A stretch of DNA of 64,000 bases from Cesiribacter sp. SM1. GTDB lineage: Bacteria > Bacteroidota > Bacteroidia > Cytophagales > Cyclobacteriaceae. The notes under the pieces were generated by a model. The model was given only the letters and a program-made list of their open reading frames with translations, had not been told where the DNA came from and did no database searches. The stretch spans positions 372,001-436,000 of the forward strand of contig NZ_JAHXBU010000093.1 of NCBI RefSeq assembly GCF_020178975.1. The letters are read 5' to 3'. The position numbers and the translations under genes are program-made. Shown in pieces: positions 8,631 through 17,390 of the stretch (its first letter is position 1; each line of letters starts with the position of its first letter).

Positions 8631-9086
8631 ATGTATCTCATTTGCTTGGCGGGCTTAGCTTATAACCAGCCCGGGCTGAGCTACTTTCCGGTCCTGGCTA
8701 CTGTGTACAGCGCTGTTTTGCTCCCGCAGATCGTCGATGCTGAGTATGTATACAAAGGCCTGAACTTTATATATGGCACACATCCGGACCATAACCTCTC
8801 GCTGGTATCTGGTGTGGGTACAGACTCTAAAGCAGTTGCCTACGGTAACAACCGGGCCGACTTTTCCTTTATTGCCGGTGGTATTGTACCGGGTATTCTT
8901 ATCCTGGCACCCGATTTTCCCGAAAACAACGAGGAATGGCCATTCTTCTGGGGCGAAAACGAATATGTGATCAATGTGGGTGCCAGCTATATTTTTCTGG
9001 TGAATGCTGCCAATGAGCTGCTAAACAGCAGTACGGCAGCAGGCACTCCCGCCAAAATGCCTGCTAAAGTTAAAGGATCGAGATAA
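8631..9086 (+). pseudogene. C-terminal remnant of a GH9-family (cellulase-like) protein
   Basis: A 151-codon frame whose later part looks like the C-terminal end of an alpha6/alpha6-barrel glycoside hydrolase family 9 protein: SYFPVLATVYSA, FIYGTHPDHNLSLVSGVG, YGNNRADFSFIAGG, VPGILIL and FFWGENEYVINVGASYIFLV. The Glu in ENEYVIN sits where GH9 enzymes carry the catalytic acid, but the N-terminal catalytic Asp residues and most of the barrel (normally 500-800 residues in all) are absent. The first 12-15 residues do not look like the family and probably come from chance translation. No signal peptide. I found no other GH9 pieces in the other frames upstream. I read it as a decayed gene or deletion relic; a functional short product is unlikely. 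Confidence 0.65.
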
Positions 9087-9119
9087 TTATTCGGAATTTT
9101 AAAAAATATTTTTTTGAGC

Positions 9120-9150
9120 CTGTAACCGGCCCTTTTGTTCAAGCATCAAA
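9120..9150 (+). promoter_or_regulatory. Candidate ECF promoter of the DUF6249-type gene
   Basis: CTGTAACCGGC (9120-9130), a 12-base spacer and GCATCAAA (9143-9150) repeat exactly the element set found upstream of the ECF sigma gene. Transcription would start near 9156, about 25 bases before the ATG. This links the membrane protein to the sigma regulon. Confidence 0.65.
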
Positions 9151-9179
9151 TGGGCAAATAACACTTAAACTAAATAGCC

Positions 9180-9515
9180 ATGCAAGTTGAAATTATAGTT
9201 CCCGTTACACTCTTTGTGTCGATAGCAGTAGTGCTTTATACGCTTATCCAGGCCCGTAACAGGGAGCGGATGGCTATGATCGAAAAAGGCTACGATGCCA
9301 GCCTGCTGGAGGGTAACCCACATAACCGTACCGGTAAATTTGGTGCGCTTAAAGTAGGGATTGTTGCCATTGGTATAGGTCTTGGTTTTCTGGTGGCCAG
9401 TATCCTGGAGGCATCTACCAGAATTGACAGCGATGTTGCCTACTTCTCCATGATCTCACTTTTTGGTGGTGTTGGGCTGATTGTGTATTACCTGCTGGTA
9501 AAAAATAAAGACTGA
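9180..9515 (+). CDS. DUF6249-type small membrane protein
   Basis: 111 residues with three hydrophobic segments: near residues 4-22 (VPVTLFVSIAVVLYTLI), 58-77 (VGIVAIGIGLGFLVASIL) and 90-107 (ISLFGGVGLIVYYLLV). Between the first two is a polar stretch, RNRERMAMIEKGYDASLL, the mark of a small Bacteroidota membrane family usually labelled DUF6249. No enzymatic motif. It has its own ECF-type promoter and is likely a target of the sigma factor encoded 0.7 kb away. Role unknown; a membrane-stress function would fit an ECF regulon but is only inference. Confidence 0.8.
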   Translation: MQVEIIVPVTLFVSIAVVLYTLIQARNRERMAMIEKGYDASLLEGNPHNRTGKFGALKVGIVAIGIGLGFLVASILEASTRIDSDVAYFSMISLFGGVGLIVYYLLVKNKD

Positions 9516-9597
9516 TATAAATCCAAAGCTTTCTTCTCTGCTGCAAACATTCGGGCAGGCTATCTGAGTTGTATCAGGAGCCTGCCCATTTTTAATT

Positions 9598-11262
9598 ATG
9601 AAGCAACCCATTATTCTGGCGCTCGATGACGATGAACAAGTTTTGCGCGCAGTTGTGCGCGATCTTCGCAAGCGTTATGGCAAAGATTACAGGATCATCA
9701 GTACCGAATCTGCCGGCGAGGCGCTGGAGGCTCTTGAAGATATAAAGAAAAAAAAAGGCACCATAGCACTTTTTGTAGTAGACCAGCGCATGCCGGAAAT
9801 GCTGGGGGTCGATTTCCTCAAAAAAGCACTACCGAAATTTCCCGCAGCAAAGCGGGTGCTGCTTACTGCTTACTCCGATACCGAAGCGGCCATTAAGGCA
9901 ATCAACGAAGTAAAGCTCGACTATTATTTTGTGAAGCCCTGGGATCCGCCGGAAGAAAAGCTGTACCCGGTGCTCGATGGCCTGCTCGAAGACTGGCAGG
10001 CTAATTACCGGCCACCTTACCAGGGGCTCCAGATAATAGGCTACCAGTTTTCGCCAAAATCGCATGAGCTGAAAGATTTCCTGGCGGGTAACCTGGTGCC
10101 CTATAAATGGCTGGACGCAGAAAATAGCAAAAGAGCAAAGCAGCTGATAGAGGAGCATGGCTGTGGTAGTCAGCAGCTGCCGCTGGTTGTTTTTGAAGAT
10201 GGCAGCGGCCTGTGCAATCCAGATCCTAAAGAGGTTGCAAAAAAAATTGGTCTTCAGCTGCAGCCTACCGCTAACCTGTATGATGTGGTGATCATTGGCG
10301 GTGGCCCCGCCGGGCTGGCGGCATCTGTTTATGGTGCCTCCGAAGGATTGCGCACCCTGCTGATAGAAAAAAGAGCCCCTGGCGGCCAGGCAGGCACCAG
10401 CAGCCGTATAGAAAATTACCTTGGCTTCCCCAATGGTTTAAGCGGATCGGAACTGACCAGAAGAGCAGTATCGCAGGCTACACGTTTTGGTACTGAAATA
10501 CTGGCTCCACAGGAGGTGGCCGAAATTAAGGTGCAGGAGGGGGGCTATAAAGTATTAACCCTTTCTGATGGCAGCGAGGTGAAAACCCGTAGTGTTATTA
10601 TTACAACCGGTGTTGATTATAGAAAGCTGAAGGTTGACGGGCTGGAGCAATATAATGGGGCGGGCGTTTATTACGGAGCAGCCATGACCGAAGCCAACTC
10701 CTGCAGCCAGCGCAGGGTTTTTATTGTGGGTGGTGGCAATTCTGCAGGCCAGGCAGCTGTTTACCTCTCCAGGTTTGCCAGTGAGGTGGTTATTCTTATC
10801 CGCAATGAGTCGCTTACGGAGAGCATGTCGCAGTATCTTATAGATCAGCTCGATGAGCTGAAAAATGTAGAGGTATGGCCTCATACAGAAGTGCTGGGAG
10901 CAATAGGCGAAGAAAGGCTGGACAAGCTTCGCCTGCACAACAGCGAGAGCGGAGAAGAGTGGGAGGTAGATGCCGAAGCGCTATTCGTGTTTATAGGGGC
11001 CAGTCCCTACACTCATTGGCTGCCCATCAACATCATCAAAAACGACGAAGGTTATATTGAAACCGGTGCAGACCTGAAGCGCTACAGCGATTACAGCAAG
11101 TTCTGGAAGGCCGACCGGGACCCTTACCTGCTGGAAACCTGCAGCCCGGGCATTTTTGCAGCAGGCGATGTAAGGGCCGGCGCCATGAACCGGATAGCCT
11201 CTGCTGTGGGCGAGGGAGCCATGGCCATCAAATTTGTGCACCAGTATTTAAGTGAACATTAA
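9598..11262 (+). CDS. Response-regulator / glutaredoxin-fold / thioredoxin-reductase fusion lacking CxxC
   Basis: 554 residues in three parts. Residues 1-130 are a receiver with D10-D12 acidic pocket, phospho-acceptor D62 (VVDQRMPEM) and KPW in the position of the conserved Lys. Residues 141-220 look like a glutaredoxin/thioredoxin-fold module (YKWLDAE, LPLVVFEDG) in which the active site reads SPKSHEL, without cysteines. Residues 226-554 are a pyridine-nucleotide oxidoreductase of the thioredoxin-reductase type: FAD site GGGPAG (234-239), GGQAGTSSRIENYLGFP, NAD(P) site GGGNSAG, and GIFAAGDVR near the end. Where thioredoxin reductases carry CATC, this protein has YGAAMTEA, so disulfide exchange is not possible in the normal way. 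Such receiver fusions are known in several phyla; the electron acceptor is unknown. Confidence 0.92.
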   Translation: MKQPIILALDDDEQVLRAVVRDLRKRYGKDYRIISTESAGEALEALEDIKKKKGTIALFVVDQRMPEMLGVDFLKKALPKFPAAKRVLLTAYSDTEAAIKAINEVKLDYYFVKPWDPPEEKLYPVLDGLLEDWQANYRPPYQGLQIIGYQFSPKSHELKDFLAGNLVPYKWLDAENSKRAKQLIEEHGCGSQQLPLVVFEDGSGLCNPDPKEVAKKIGLQLQPTANLYDVVIIGGGPAGLAASVYGASEGLRTLLIEKRAPGGQAGTSSRIENYLGFPNGLSGSELTRRAVSQATRFGTEILAPQEVAEIKVQEGGYKVLTLSDGSEVKTRSVIITTGVDYRKLKVDGLEQYNGAGVYYGAAMTEANSCSQRRVFIVGGGNSAGQAAVYLSRFASEVVILIRNESLTESMSQYLIDQLDELKNVEVWPHTEVLGAIGEERLDKLRLHNSESGEEWEVDAEALFVFIGASPYTHWLPINIIKNDEGYIETGADLKRYSDYSKFWKADRDPYLLETCSPGIFAAGDVRAGAMNRIASAVGEGAMAIKFVHQYLSEH

Positions 11263-11411
11263 GGGGGTACACCAAACCGGCACGCTTTTCGTTGTGTAAG
11301 TTAATGTTGCATCTGCAGCAGTAGTTGTGGGGCTGTGCTTTCGGTACCAGGTATCGGATGGCCCGCACAGCCTGCAGCGCTTTACACATTAATTTTTTAA
11401 GTGCAGGTTTT

Positions 11412-11969
11412 ATGAAAAAGATAGTGTTATATGTGGCGGCTTGCCTGTTTGGTATTTCTACGCTGCAGGCACAGGTAGGGCAGGTGTTTCCCGACTTAAA
11501 AGGAGAAACAGCAGAAGGTAAAACCCTGCAGCTGCCCGCTGCTGCCAAAGGAAAGTATACGCTCCTGGGGCTGGCCTTTTCTACCAGGAGCGAGCAGGCC
11601 CTGCAGAGCTGGTTTGAGCCGGTTTATACCCGATTTATGGCTGATAAAAGTAATGCCGGCCTTTTTGCAGATTTTGCCTACGATGTAAATGTATACTTTG
11701 TGCCCATGTTTACCGGTGCCAACAAAGTAGCAGCGGGCCCTGCCCGTAAAAGAATGGTGAGAGAGGTAGATGCCGATCTACACAAGCACGTGCTGATTTA
11801 TGTAGGTGAGCTGGATCCCTACGAGAGCAGGCTGGGCCTCGCCAATAAGGATGAACCTTATTTCTTTGTGCTGGACGAAAACGGCAAGATCGTTTATACT
11901 ACCCGTGGTGCGTATTCAGAGAAAAAGATGGACCAGGTAGAAGACATTCTGAGTGAAGATGATTGGTAA
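11412..11969 (+). CDS. Secreted thioredoxin-fold protein without CxxC, copy 1
   Basis: 185 residues with a signal peptide (1-20, ending LQAQ). After it comes VGQVFPDLKGETAEGKTLQL, the opening of TlpA/AhpC-type thioredoxin folds, then YTLLGLAFSTRSEQAL where an active-site CxxC would be expected; the cysteines are absent. FFVLDENGKIVYTT matches the late beta strands of the fold. It is about 70% similar by eye to the next gene, so the pair is a tandem duplication. The start at 11412 was chosen over the upstream in-frame codon at 11325 because the signal peptide begins here. Probably periplasmic; likely a binding or structural role rather than redox. Confidence 0.82.
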   Translation: MKKIVLYVAACLFGISTLQAQVGQVFPDLKGETAEGKTLQLPAAAKGKYTLLGLAFSTRSEQALQSWFEPVYTRFMADKSNAGLFADFAYDVNVYFVPMFTGANKVAAGPARKRMVREVDADLHKHVLIYVGELDPYESRLGLANKDEPYFFVLDENGKIVYTTRGAYSEKKMDQVEDILSEDDW

Positions 11970-12023
11970 TAAAAATCAATTTCAGAATTTAGTGTTCTTA
12001 AACTATTTCTGAAGGAAAAAGCA

Positions 12024-12578
12024 ATGAAGAAGATTGTGTTAGGTTTTGTGCTGTGCATGCTCAGCATTGTAGGAGCGCAGGCACAGGTTGGTCAGCAGTT
12101 TCCGGTGCTCGAAGGAGAAACCGCAGAAGGCGAAGCAATGGTACTGCCCGAAAGTGTAGAGGGAAAATATACCCTGCTGGGGCTGGCCTTCTCGAAAAAG
12201 AGCGATGATGCCCTGAAAACATGGTTTCAGCCTGTGTACAGCCAGTTTATCAGGAAGCCCTCCAGCGAAGGCCTTTTTGCAGATTTTGGCTACGATGTTA
12301 ATGTATACTTTGTGCCCATGTTTACCGGCGTAAATAAAGTGGCTGCAGGCCCTGCCCGTAAAAAAACTTTAAAAAATGTTGACGCCGAACTGCACCCACA
12401 CATACTTTTTTATGTTGGGGAACTGGCAACCTACCGCGACCAGCTGGGGCTGAAAGAAAAAGATGAGCCTTACTTTTTCGTGCTCGATAAAGAAGGTAAG
12501 ATCGTATATGCCACCTCTGGTGCCTATACCAGGAAAAAGATGGAGCAGGTAGAAAACATCTTAAGTAAAGAAGAATAG
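12024..12578 (+). CDS. Secreted thioredoxin-fold protein without CxxC, copy 2
   Basis: 184 residues with a signal peptide ending AQAQ (residue 21). It follows its paralogue by 54 bases and shares its whole plan: VGQQFPVLEGETAEG, GLAFSKKSDDAL, DVNVYFVPMFTGVNKVAAGPARKK and PYFFVLDKEGKIVYAT. The shared central block around VYFVPMFTG suggests that it is the functional core of this subfamily, and no cysteine remains in the mature part. Both copies and the CAP gene after them run in one direction with gaps of about 50 bases and probably form one transcript. Confidence 0.82.
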   Translation: MKKIVLGFVLCMLSIVGAQAQVGQQFPVLEGETAEGEAMVLPESVEGKYTLLGLAFSKKSDDALKTWFQPVYSQFIRKPSSEGLFADFGYDVNVYFVPMFTGVNKVAAGPARKKTLKNVDAELHPHILFYVGELATYRDQLGLKEKDEPYFFVLDKEGKIVYATSGAYTRKKMEQVENILSKEE

Positions 12579-12625
12579 CAAAAAATAAATTTAAAGCTGA
12601 TAAAGCTGTTTGTGAGAGAAAGCAT

Positions 12626-13198
12626 ATGAAGGGAAGATTTGTAAAAGCATTATTAGTAGCAGTGCTGGTATTATCGGGCTTTATGGCCAATGCGCAAAAC
12701 CAGCGCCCGTTAGATCCGCAGAAGTTCAATGCAGCCCTGCTCGAAGAGCTGATTGTGCAAAGAATAGACAGCCTCAGAAAAGCGCATAAGAAAGCATCTT
12801 TTGGTAACGATGCTATCCTTAAAAAAGCCGCGGCAGATCATGCAGCTTACTTGGCTAAAAAAGGAGAGCTCTCCCACTTCCAGGAGAAGGGCAAGCGGCA
12901 CAATCCGCAAGACAGGGTGCTCTATTATGGTGGCAAGGGGTATTATGCCGGCGAAAATGTGGCAGAACACCCGGTACAGGTGCTCCTGCATAAAATTAAA
13001 GGCCAGCGGTTCGATAAGGTTACTACCTACGAGCAGTCTGCCGAGCTGTTTGTGCTGCAGTGGGCTACCTCAAAGCCGCATATGGAAAACCTGATGCGCG
13101 ATAATTTCGATCTGACTGGTGTTGCTGTTTCTATGGATAAGAAGAGCGGGCGAATCTATGCTGTACAGGTGTTTTCTCCCAAGCCGCAGGCGCAGTAA
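12626..13198 (+). CDS. Secreted CAP-domain (SCP/PR1) protein
   Basis: 190 residues with a signal peptide ending NAQ at about 24. The mature part shows the CAP core: a helix with LRKAHKKASFGNDAILKKAAADHA, the SHFQ segment (conserved His), YYAGENVAEHP (the GENV motif), FVLQWATSKPHMENLM (W..S..H motif) and DLTGVAVSMD near the end. These give the usual His/Glu pairs of the cavity. Bacterial CAP proteins are secreted and poorly characterised; some bind lipids or have been linked to proteolysis. It is the third gene of a likely operon with the two thioredoxin-fold paralogues and ends at a strong terminator. Confidence 0.85.
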   Translation: MKGRFVKALLVAVLVLSGFMANAQNQRPLDPQKFNAALLEELIVQRIDSLRKAHKKASFGNDAILKKAAADHAAYLAKKGELSHFQEKGKRHNPQDRVLYYGGKGYYAGENVAEHPVQVLLHKIKGQRFDKVTTYEQSAELFVLQWATSKPHMENLMRDNFDLTGVAVSMDKKSGRIYAVQVFSPKPQAQ

Positions 13199-13222
13199 AA
13201 AGTATTGATAGCAGCACTGAAA

Positions 13223-13262
13223 AAAATCCCCTGCCGATTGCTAAATTGGCAGGGGATTTTTG
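13223..13262 (+). terminator. Rho-independent terminator after the CAP gene
   Basis: TCCCCTGCC (13227-13235) pairs with GGCAGGGGA (13248-13256), flanked by an A run before and a T run after, so it could also stop minus-strand transcription. Confidence 0.85.
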
Positions 13263-13524
13263 TAGTAAGGCGGGCGGGCCCTTTGTTAATATTTCTTTAG
13301 AAATACATACCAAAAAAGAAAAAGCTATACTTCCTGCCAAAGGCATTCCGTATAGCTTTCCTCTCTCTCCTCAACCAAAGATTTTTATATCCCTTGATCT
13401 AATAGCTATAACGCAAAGCATTTACTGAGGTTCCTATTAGTTGTAAAAATTTTTAATATTTTTTTATATTACCTAAATTATAGGTATACCGTTAACTTTC
13501 TTATTGTACTATTCCTTAAAAACA

Positions 13525-14466
13525 ATGATAAACAAACCCTTCAAAGTTTTTGCCACAAGTTCTGCATTACAGCTGGGAAGTACCATTGCCACTGAGCTTG
13601 GCCAGGAGCTTGGCGATTTTCATTCAGAGACTTTCTCCGATGGCGAAAAGTTTGTAAGTTTTGGGGAGAGCATTCGGGGCAGACTGGTATTTATCGTTTC
13701 GCAGATAAACATGCCTTACGAAAACCTGTTTGAGCTTTTCCTGGCTATTGATGCTGCCCGTCGTTCTTCTGCCGAGCAGGTAATTGCGGTACTGCCTTAT
13801 TTGCCCCATAGCCGGCAGGAGCGCAAGGGTAATTCAAGAACGGCTATTGCCTCCCGCCTGGTGGCAGACCTTATGCAGCAATCGGGTGCCGACAGGGTAA
13901 TTACGCTCGATCTTCATTCAGGATCCATAGAAGGCTTTTTTAAAATACCGGTAGATCACTTATTTATGAGCCAGATCTATATCAGGCATATCCAGGACCT
14001 TGGTTTGCCTAATCTTTGCCTTTGCAGTCCTGATTTTGGCGGCCTAAAACGCATCAAGCTCTACAAGCAGGCCCTTAACTGCGATATGGCTGTAATACAT
14101 AAAGAGCGCCTTAAGCCTAACCAGGTAAGCCACATGGAAATTATCGGCGATGTGGCAGATAAGCACGTGGTGCTGATCGACGACCTGATCGATACAGCGG
14201 GTACTATCTGCACTGCTGCCGACCTGTTAATGGAGCAGGGTGCTGCATCCGTAAGAGCGTATTGTACGCATGGCATATTCAGTGGCAGTGCCCTGCAGCG
14301 CATCGAAGCATCCGCGCTGGAGCGGGTGTATGTGAGCGACTCTGTAAACTATGTGCAGCAGGATGGCAAAATAGAAGTGGTAAGTTGTGGCCACCTGATC
14401 GCCCAGGCCATCAAGCGACTGCTTGAAAACGGCAGCCTCATGGAAATAGCCAACCATGGTATATAG
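13525..14466 (+). CDS. prs: Ribose-phosphate pyrophosphokinase (PRPP synthetase)
   Basis: 313 residues. The enzyme makes phosphoribosyl pyrophosphate from ribose-5-phosphate and ATP for nucleotide, His and Trp synthesis. Marks: FSDGEKFV and ESIRGRLVFIV in the N-terminal half, SRQERKGNSRTAIASRLVA (the ATP loop region, canonical form ARQDRK), DLHSGSIEGFF (metal/ATP site), SPDFGGLKR and the PRPP-binding loop VVLIDDLIDTAGT (about residues 213-225). It diverges from textbook Prs at several of these sites, so it may be the second, less conserved Prs type. I chose the ATG at 13525 because the seven codons before it (MYYSLKT) lie outside the family's normal N-terminus. Single gene; AT-rich leader upstream. 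Confidence 0.88.
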   Translation: MINKPFKVFATSSALQLGSTIATELGQELGDFHSETFSDGEKFVSFGESIRGRLVFIVSQINMPYENLFELFLAIDAARRSSAEQVIAVLPYLPHSRQERKGNSRTAIASRLVADLMQQSGADRVITLDLHSGSIEGFFKIPVDHLFMSQIYIRHIQDLGLPNLCLCSPDFGGLKRIKLYKQALNCDMAVIHKERLKPNQVSHMEIIGDVADKHVVLIDDLIDTAGTICTAADLLMEQGAASVRAYCTHGIFSGSALQRIEASALERVYVSDSVNYVQQDGKIEVVSCGHLIAQAIKRLLENGSLMEIANHGI

Positions 14467-14521
14467 ATCCTGATGGCGAACAGGTTTGTTAAGAGGGAGG
14501 GGCAGGCCTTAACAGCAAGGC

Positions 14522-15535
14522 CTACTCTCCGAAAATTCTGCTTACATAAGCCATCAGGTACTCTTTGTCGGGGCGCCAGTTAAATTCTCTTTGCCCGATT
14601 TTCAGTTCTTCTTCTGTTGGGGTGAGGGTGTATACAAAAACAAATTGGCCCCGCCCATCCTGCCAGCCGTTAAATTGCCCAAAGCGCTGGTCGTTAACCA
14701 GCAGGGCGGCGCTGCCGGCAGTGTCTTTTTCTACAGTATAGTAGCCTTTGGTTACATATAAGAGCTTTTGCAGCTCGTTACTTTCCAGGTAGGGCTGCAG
14801 TAATTCCTTTTGCTGGGGCAGGTAGGTGAAATCAACCTTTTTGTCCCTATCAAGAATTGAGTAAAAGCCATTGTAAAACCCACTTTCTGCCTGGGCTGTA
14901 CCAGACCAGAATAAAATGTTAAAGGGTGTGGCCTTGGTAATCATACCTTCTACCTCAACACCCTGTGCCTGCAGATTCTTGCGGAAAACACCATCAGCAA
15001 CCTGCTGAAACACCAGTGATAGCCCCAGGTAAGCGGTGCTGATGCACAGGCTCCACCAAAGCAGGCTGCGCCTTTGCCTGCTTTCTTTCGGGTAAAAAGC
15101 AGCAATAGCTAGCAAGATCAGGAAGGGCAGGGTGTAGAGCGGATCAATCACGAAAATATTGTAGAAAGCTACGCCATAGCTGCTGAAGGGCCAGAAAAGC
15201 TGTGTGCCCCAGGAGGTAAAACTATCGAGCAGGGCATGGGTGGTAAAGCCCAGGAAAAACAGCCAGAACCACTGCCACCAGCTGGCCCTGCCCTGCCATC
15301 GGTAGAGCAGTGAGGCCAGTAGTGGTGAAGCTACAGTTGCAAACAGCAGGCTGTGGGTTAAGCTGCGGTGAAAGGTGAGTTCGCCAACCGTATCCAGAAA
15401 AGGATTGGCCAGTACATCCAGATCGGGAATAGTGCCCGCTATGGCTCCCCAGAGCAGCGCCCTGTTGCCCAGCTGTTTTCCGGCCACAGCTTCTCCAACA
15501 GCGGCACCCAGTACAATTTGAGTTAATGAATCCAA
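14522..15535 (-). CDS. YdjM-like membrane-bound metal-dependent hydrolase
   Basis: 337 residues. The N-terminal 180 residues match the YdjM/DUF457 family: MDSLTQIVLGAAVGEAV, GAIAGTIPDLDVL, FHRSLTHSLLF (conserved RxxTHS) and FTTHALLDSFTSWGT, then several transmembrane helices. The conserved His and Asp residues are predicted to bind metal at the membrane. The C-terminal third is a soluble domain with FTYLPQQKELL and NWRPDKEYLMAYV that I do not recognise. Bacteroidota members are usually of this two-part length. The substrate is unknown. It ends 55 bases from prs on the opposite strand. Confidence 0.82.
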   Translation of the reverse strand: MDSLTQIVLGAAVGEAVAGKQLGNRALLWGAIAGTIPDLDVLANPFLDTVGELTFHRSLTHSLLFATVASPLLASLLYRWQGRASWWQWFWLFFLGFTTHALLDSFTSWGTQLFWPFSSYGVAFYNIFVIDPLYTLPFLILLAIAAFYPKESRQRRSLLWWSLCISTAYLGLSLVFQQVADGVFRKNLQAQGVEVEGMITKATPFNILFWSGTAQAESGFYNGFYSILDRDKKVDFTYLPQQKELLQPYLESNELQKLLYVTKGYYTVEKDTAGSAALLVNDQRFGQFNGWQDGRGQFVFVYTLTPTEEELKIGQREFNWRPDKEYLMAYVSRIFGE

Positions 15536-15682
15536 GGAGATTTATTAGATATAAAGAGTCAGGGTATGAACTAGTGCAAGGGCCATTGCTTAAGGGCTGA
15601 TAGCCTCATTAACAGGGATAGTATGCTGCATAATCAGCGCACTAGCCACCGCGGCAACCAGTCGCATTAAGGGTTTGGCACA

Positions 15683-17098
15683 TTATTCAAGATTCTTATC
15701 CAGCAGGTAGAGCAGGGAAGTCATGGCGGCTGCGCCCAGTTCCAGTTCCCGCTTGTTTACCTTCTCAAAGGTGTCTTCTGCCGTGTGGTGAATATCAAAA
15801 TATCGCTGTGTATCCGGGCGGTAGCCAATAAGGATAGTGCCTTGTGGCTTTAGCGGGCTTATGTCTGCTCCGCTCCCGCCGGCACCAAACTCATTTACCT
15901 GGTATTTCTTGAAAAGAGGGGCTAGTGCTTCAATGGCTGCAACTGCCTCCTGTGTGGCATCAACAGTAAAGCCTATTGGTGTAAAGCCGCCATTGTCCGA
16001 TTCCATGGCTGCTATATGTTTTTCTCCTTTGCGGGCAGCCTCTTCTGCATACTTCCTGCCACCGCGCAGCCCGTTTTCTTCATTCATGAACAATACTGCC
16101 CTGATGGTGTGGCGGGGCTGGTACCCTAAAGCTTTAAGAATACGCAATGCTTCGATAGACTGTACAACACCGGTGCCGTCGTCGTGGGCACCTTCGCCAA
16201 CATCCCAGGAGTCGAGGTGGCCGCCAATGGTAATGATTTTATCTGCTTGTTCGCTGCCCCGTATTTCGCCTATTACATTATAAGACCGGGCATCGGGCAG
16301 GGTTCGGCTGTGTGTTTCAATGTAAACATTTTGTGTTTTTCCGCTCTTCAGCTTTTTGCTAAGCATTTCGGCATCCAGTGTGCTGATGGCCAGGGCGGGA
16401 ATAGGCTTAACGCCCGCCTCAAATATGGTAGTGCCGGTATGGGGTACATGGTCCAGGGCAGTAGTGAGAGAACGTACCAAAGCGCCCACCGCTCCTAATT
16501 TTGCGGCTATTGAGGGGCCGTGGGTGCGGTAGGGCGATGCTTCGCCATAGGCCTGGCCGGTTTTAATGAGCGATGGATTCATAGGGAAGTTGTAAAATAC
16601 AATTTTACCCTCTACTCCCTGGCGGCCTAATTGCTCCAGTTCGTCAAAATTATTGACCATCACAACAGGGGCAGTAACTCCCTTGGGGCCTGTGCCGGCA
16701 CTGCTGCCCAATGCTAAGGCCTGCAGTTTCAGGCTTTTATCTTTGCCGCTGCCCAATAGTGTAACCTTCTCTGCTTTGCCGCGCTCCCAGTGCGGAACTG
16801 TTACTTCTTGTAGCCAGACCGTGTCGAACCGGAGCTCCTGCATTACCTGCTGCCCCCAGTCTACAGCCTTTTGGGCACCGGCAGAACCGCTCAAACGATG
16901 GCCAACATTTTTGGTTAGTTGCCTTAATAACTCATAGCTTTTTCCATGTACCAGTGCTGTATCGTACACCTGCCGGATGAATTGTTCTTCTTCTGTTTGG
17001 GCCAGTGTGGTGCCGGGTGTGAGTGCTGTTGCTATGAGAAGCACAGGGGCAAATAAAAATGGGCTTTTTCTAAGAAAATTCAAGACTTTATGTTTCAT
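15683..17098 (-). CDS. M28-family metallopeptidase (secreted)
   Basis: 471 residues with a signal peptide to about residue 34 (TLAQ). A PA-type insert lies around 160-250 (GKIVFYNF). The zinc site of family M28 is complete: GGHLDSWDVG with H294, AHDDGTG (bridging Asp), and FMNEENGLRGG with the catalytic Glu pair; a later Asp (AMESDNG) and the C-terminal HHTAEDTF His supply the rest. Such enzymes remove N-terminal amino acids from peptides or act as carboxypeptidases of the PSMA/Q type. Length is normal. It is monocistronic on the minus strand, divergent from the AraC-type gene. Confidence 0.92.
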   Translation of the reverse strand: MKHKVLNFLRKSPFLFAPVLLIATALTPGTTLAQTEEEQFIRQVYDTALVHGKSYELLRQLTKNVGHRLSGSAGAQKAVDWGQQVMQELRFDTVWLQEVTVPHWERGKAEKVTLLGSGKDKSLKLQALALGSSAGTGPKGVTAPVVMVNNFDELEQLGRQGVEGKIVFYNFPMNPSLIKTGQAYGEASPYRTHGPSIAAKLGAVGALVRSLTTALDHVPHTGTTIFEAGVKPIPALAISTLDAEMLSKKLKSGKTQNVYIETHSRTLPDARSYNVIGEIRGSEQADKIITIGGHLDSWDVGEGAHDDGTGVVQSIEALRILKALGYQPRHTIRAVLFMNEENGLRGGRKYAEEAARKGEKHIAAMESDNGGFTPIGFTVDATQEAVAAIEALAPLFKKYQVNEFGAGGSGADISPLKPQGTILIGYRPDTQRYFDIHHTAEDTFEKVNKRELELGAAAMTSLLYLLDKNLE

Positions 17099-17390
17099 TT
17101 AAAAGATAATTTTGTAATATTCGTGACAGTTGAATGTCTTAGGAGAGGGATGATTATTGTGAGCATCCATTCCATGCCAGCCGAAAGAAAGCAATTTTTG
17201 GATAATTTTCCACTATCCGTATCGTTCCAGAAGGATAAGAGGCTAAGCATTAAGCGCTTGTTTTTTTTGTGTGTTAATTGTGATTGAACAAATTTGAGAA
17301 TATATTGCATGAATTATGCAACAAACTTCTCTGGTTTGAGTATTTGAATATATAATTATACTTAATACGGTGTATGGTGACCTATTTTTT

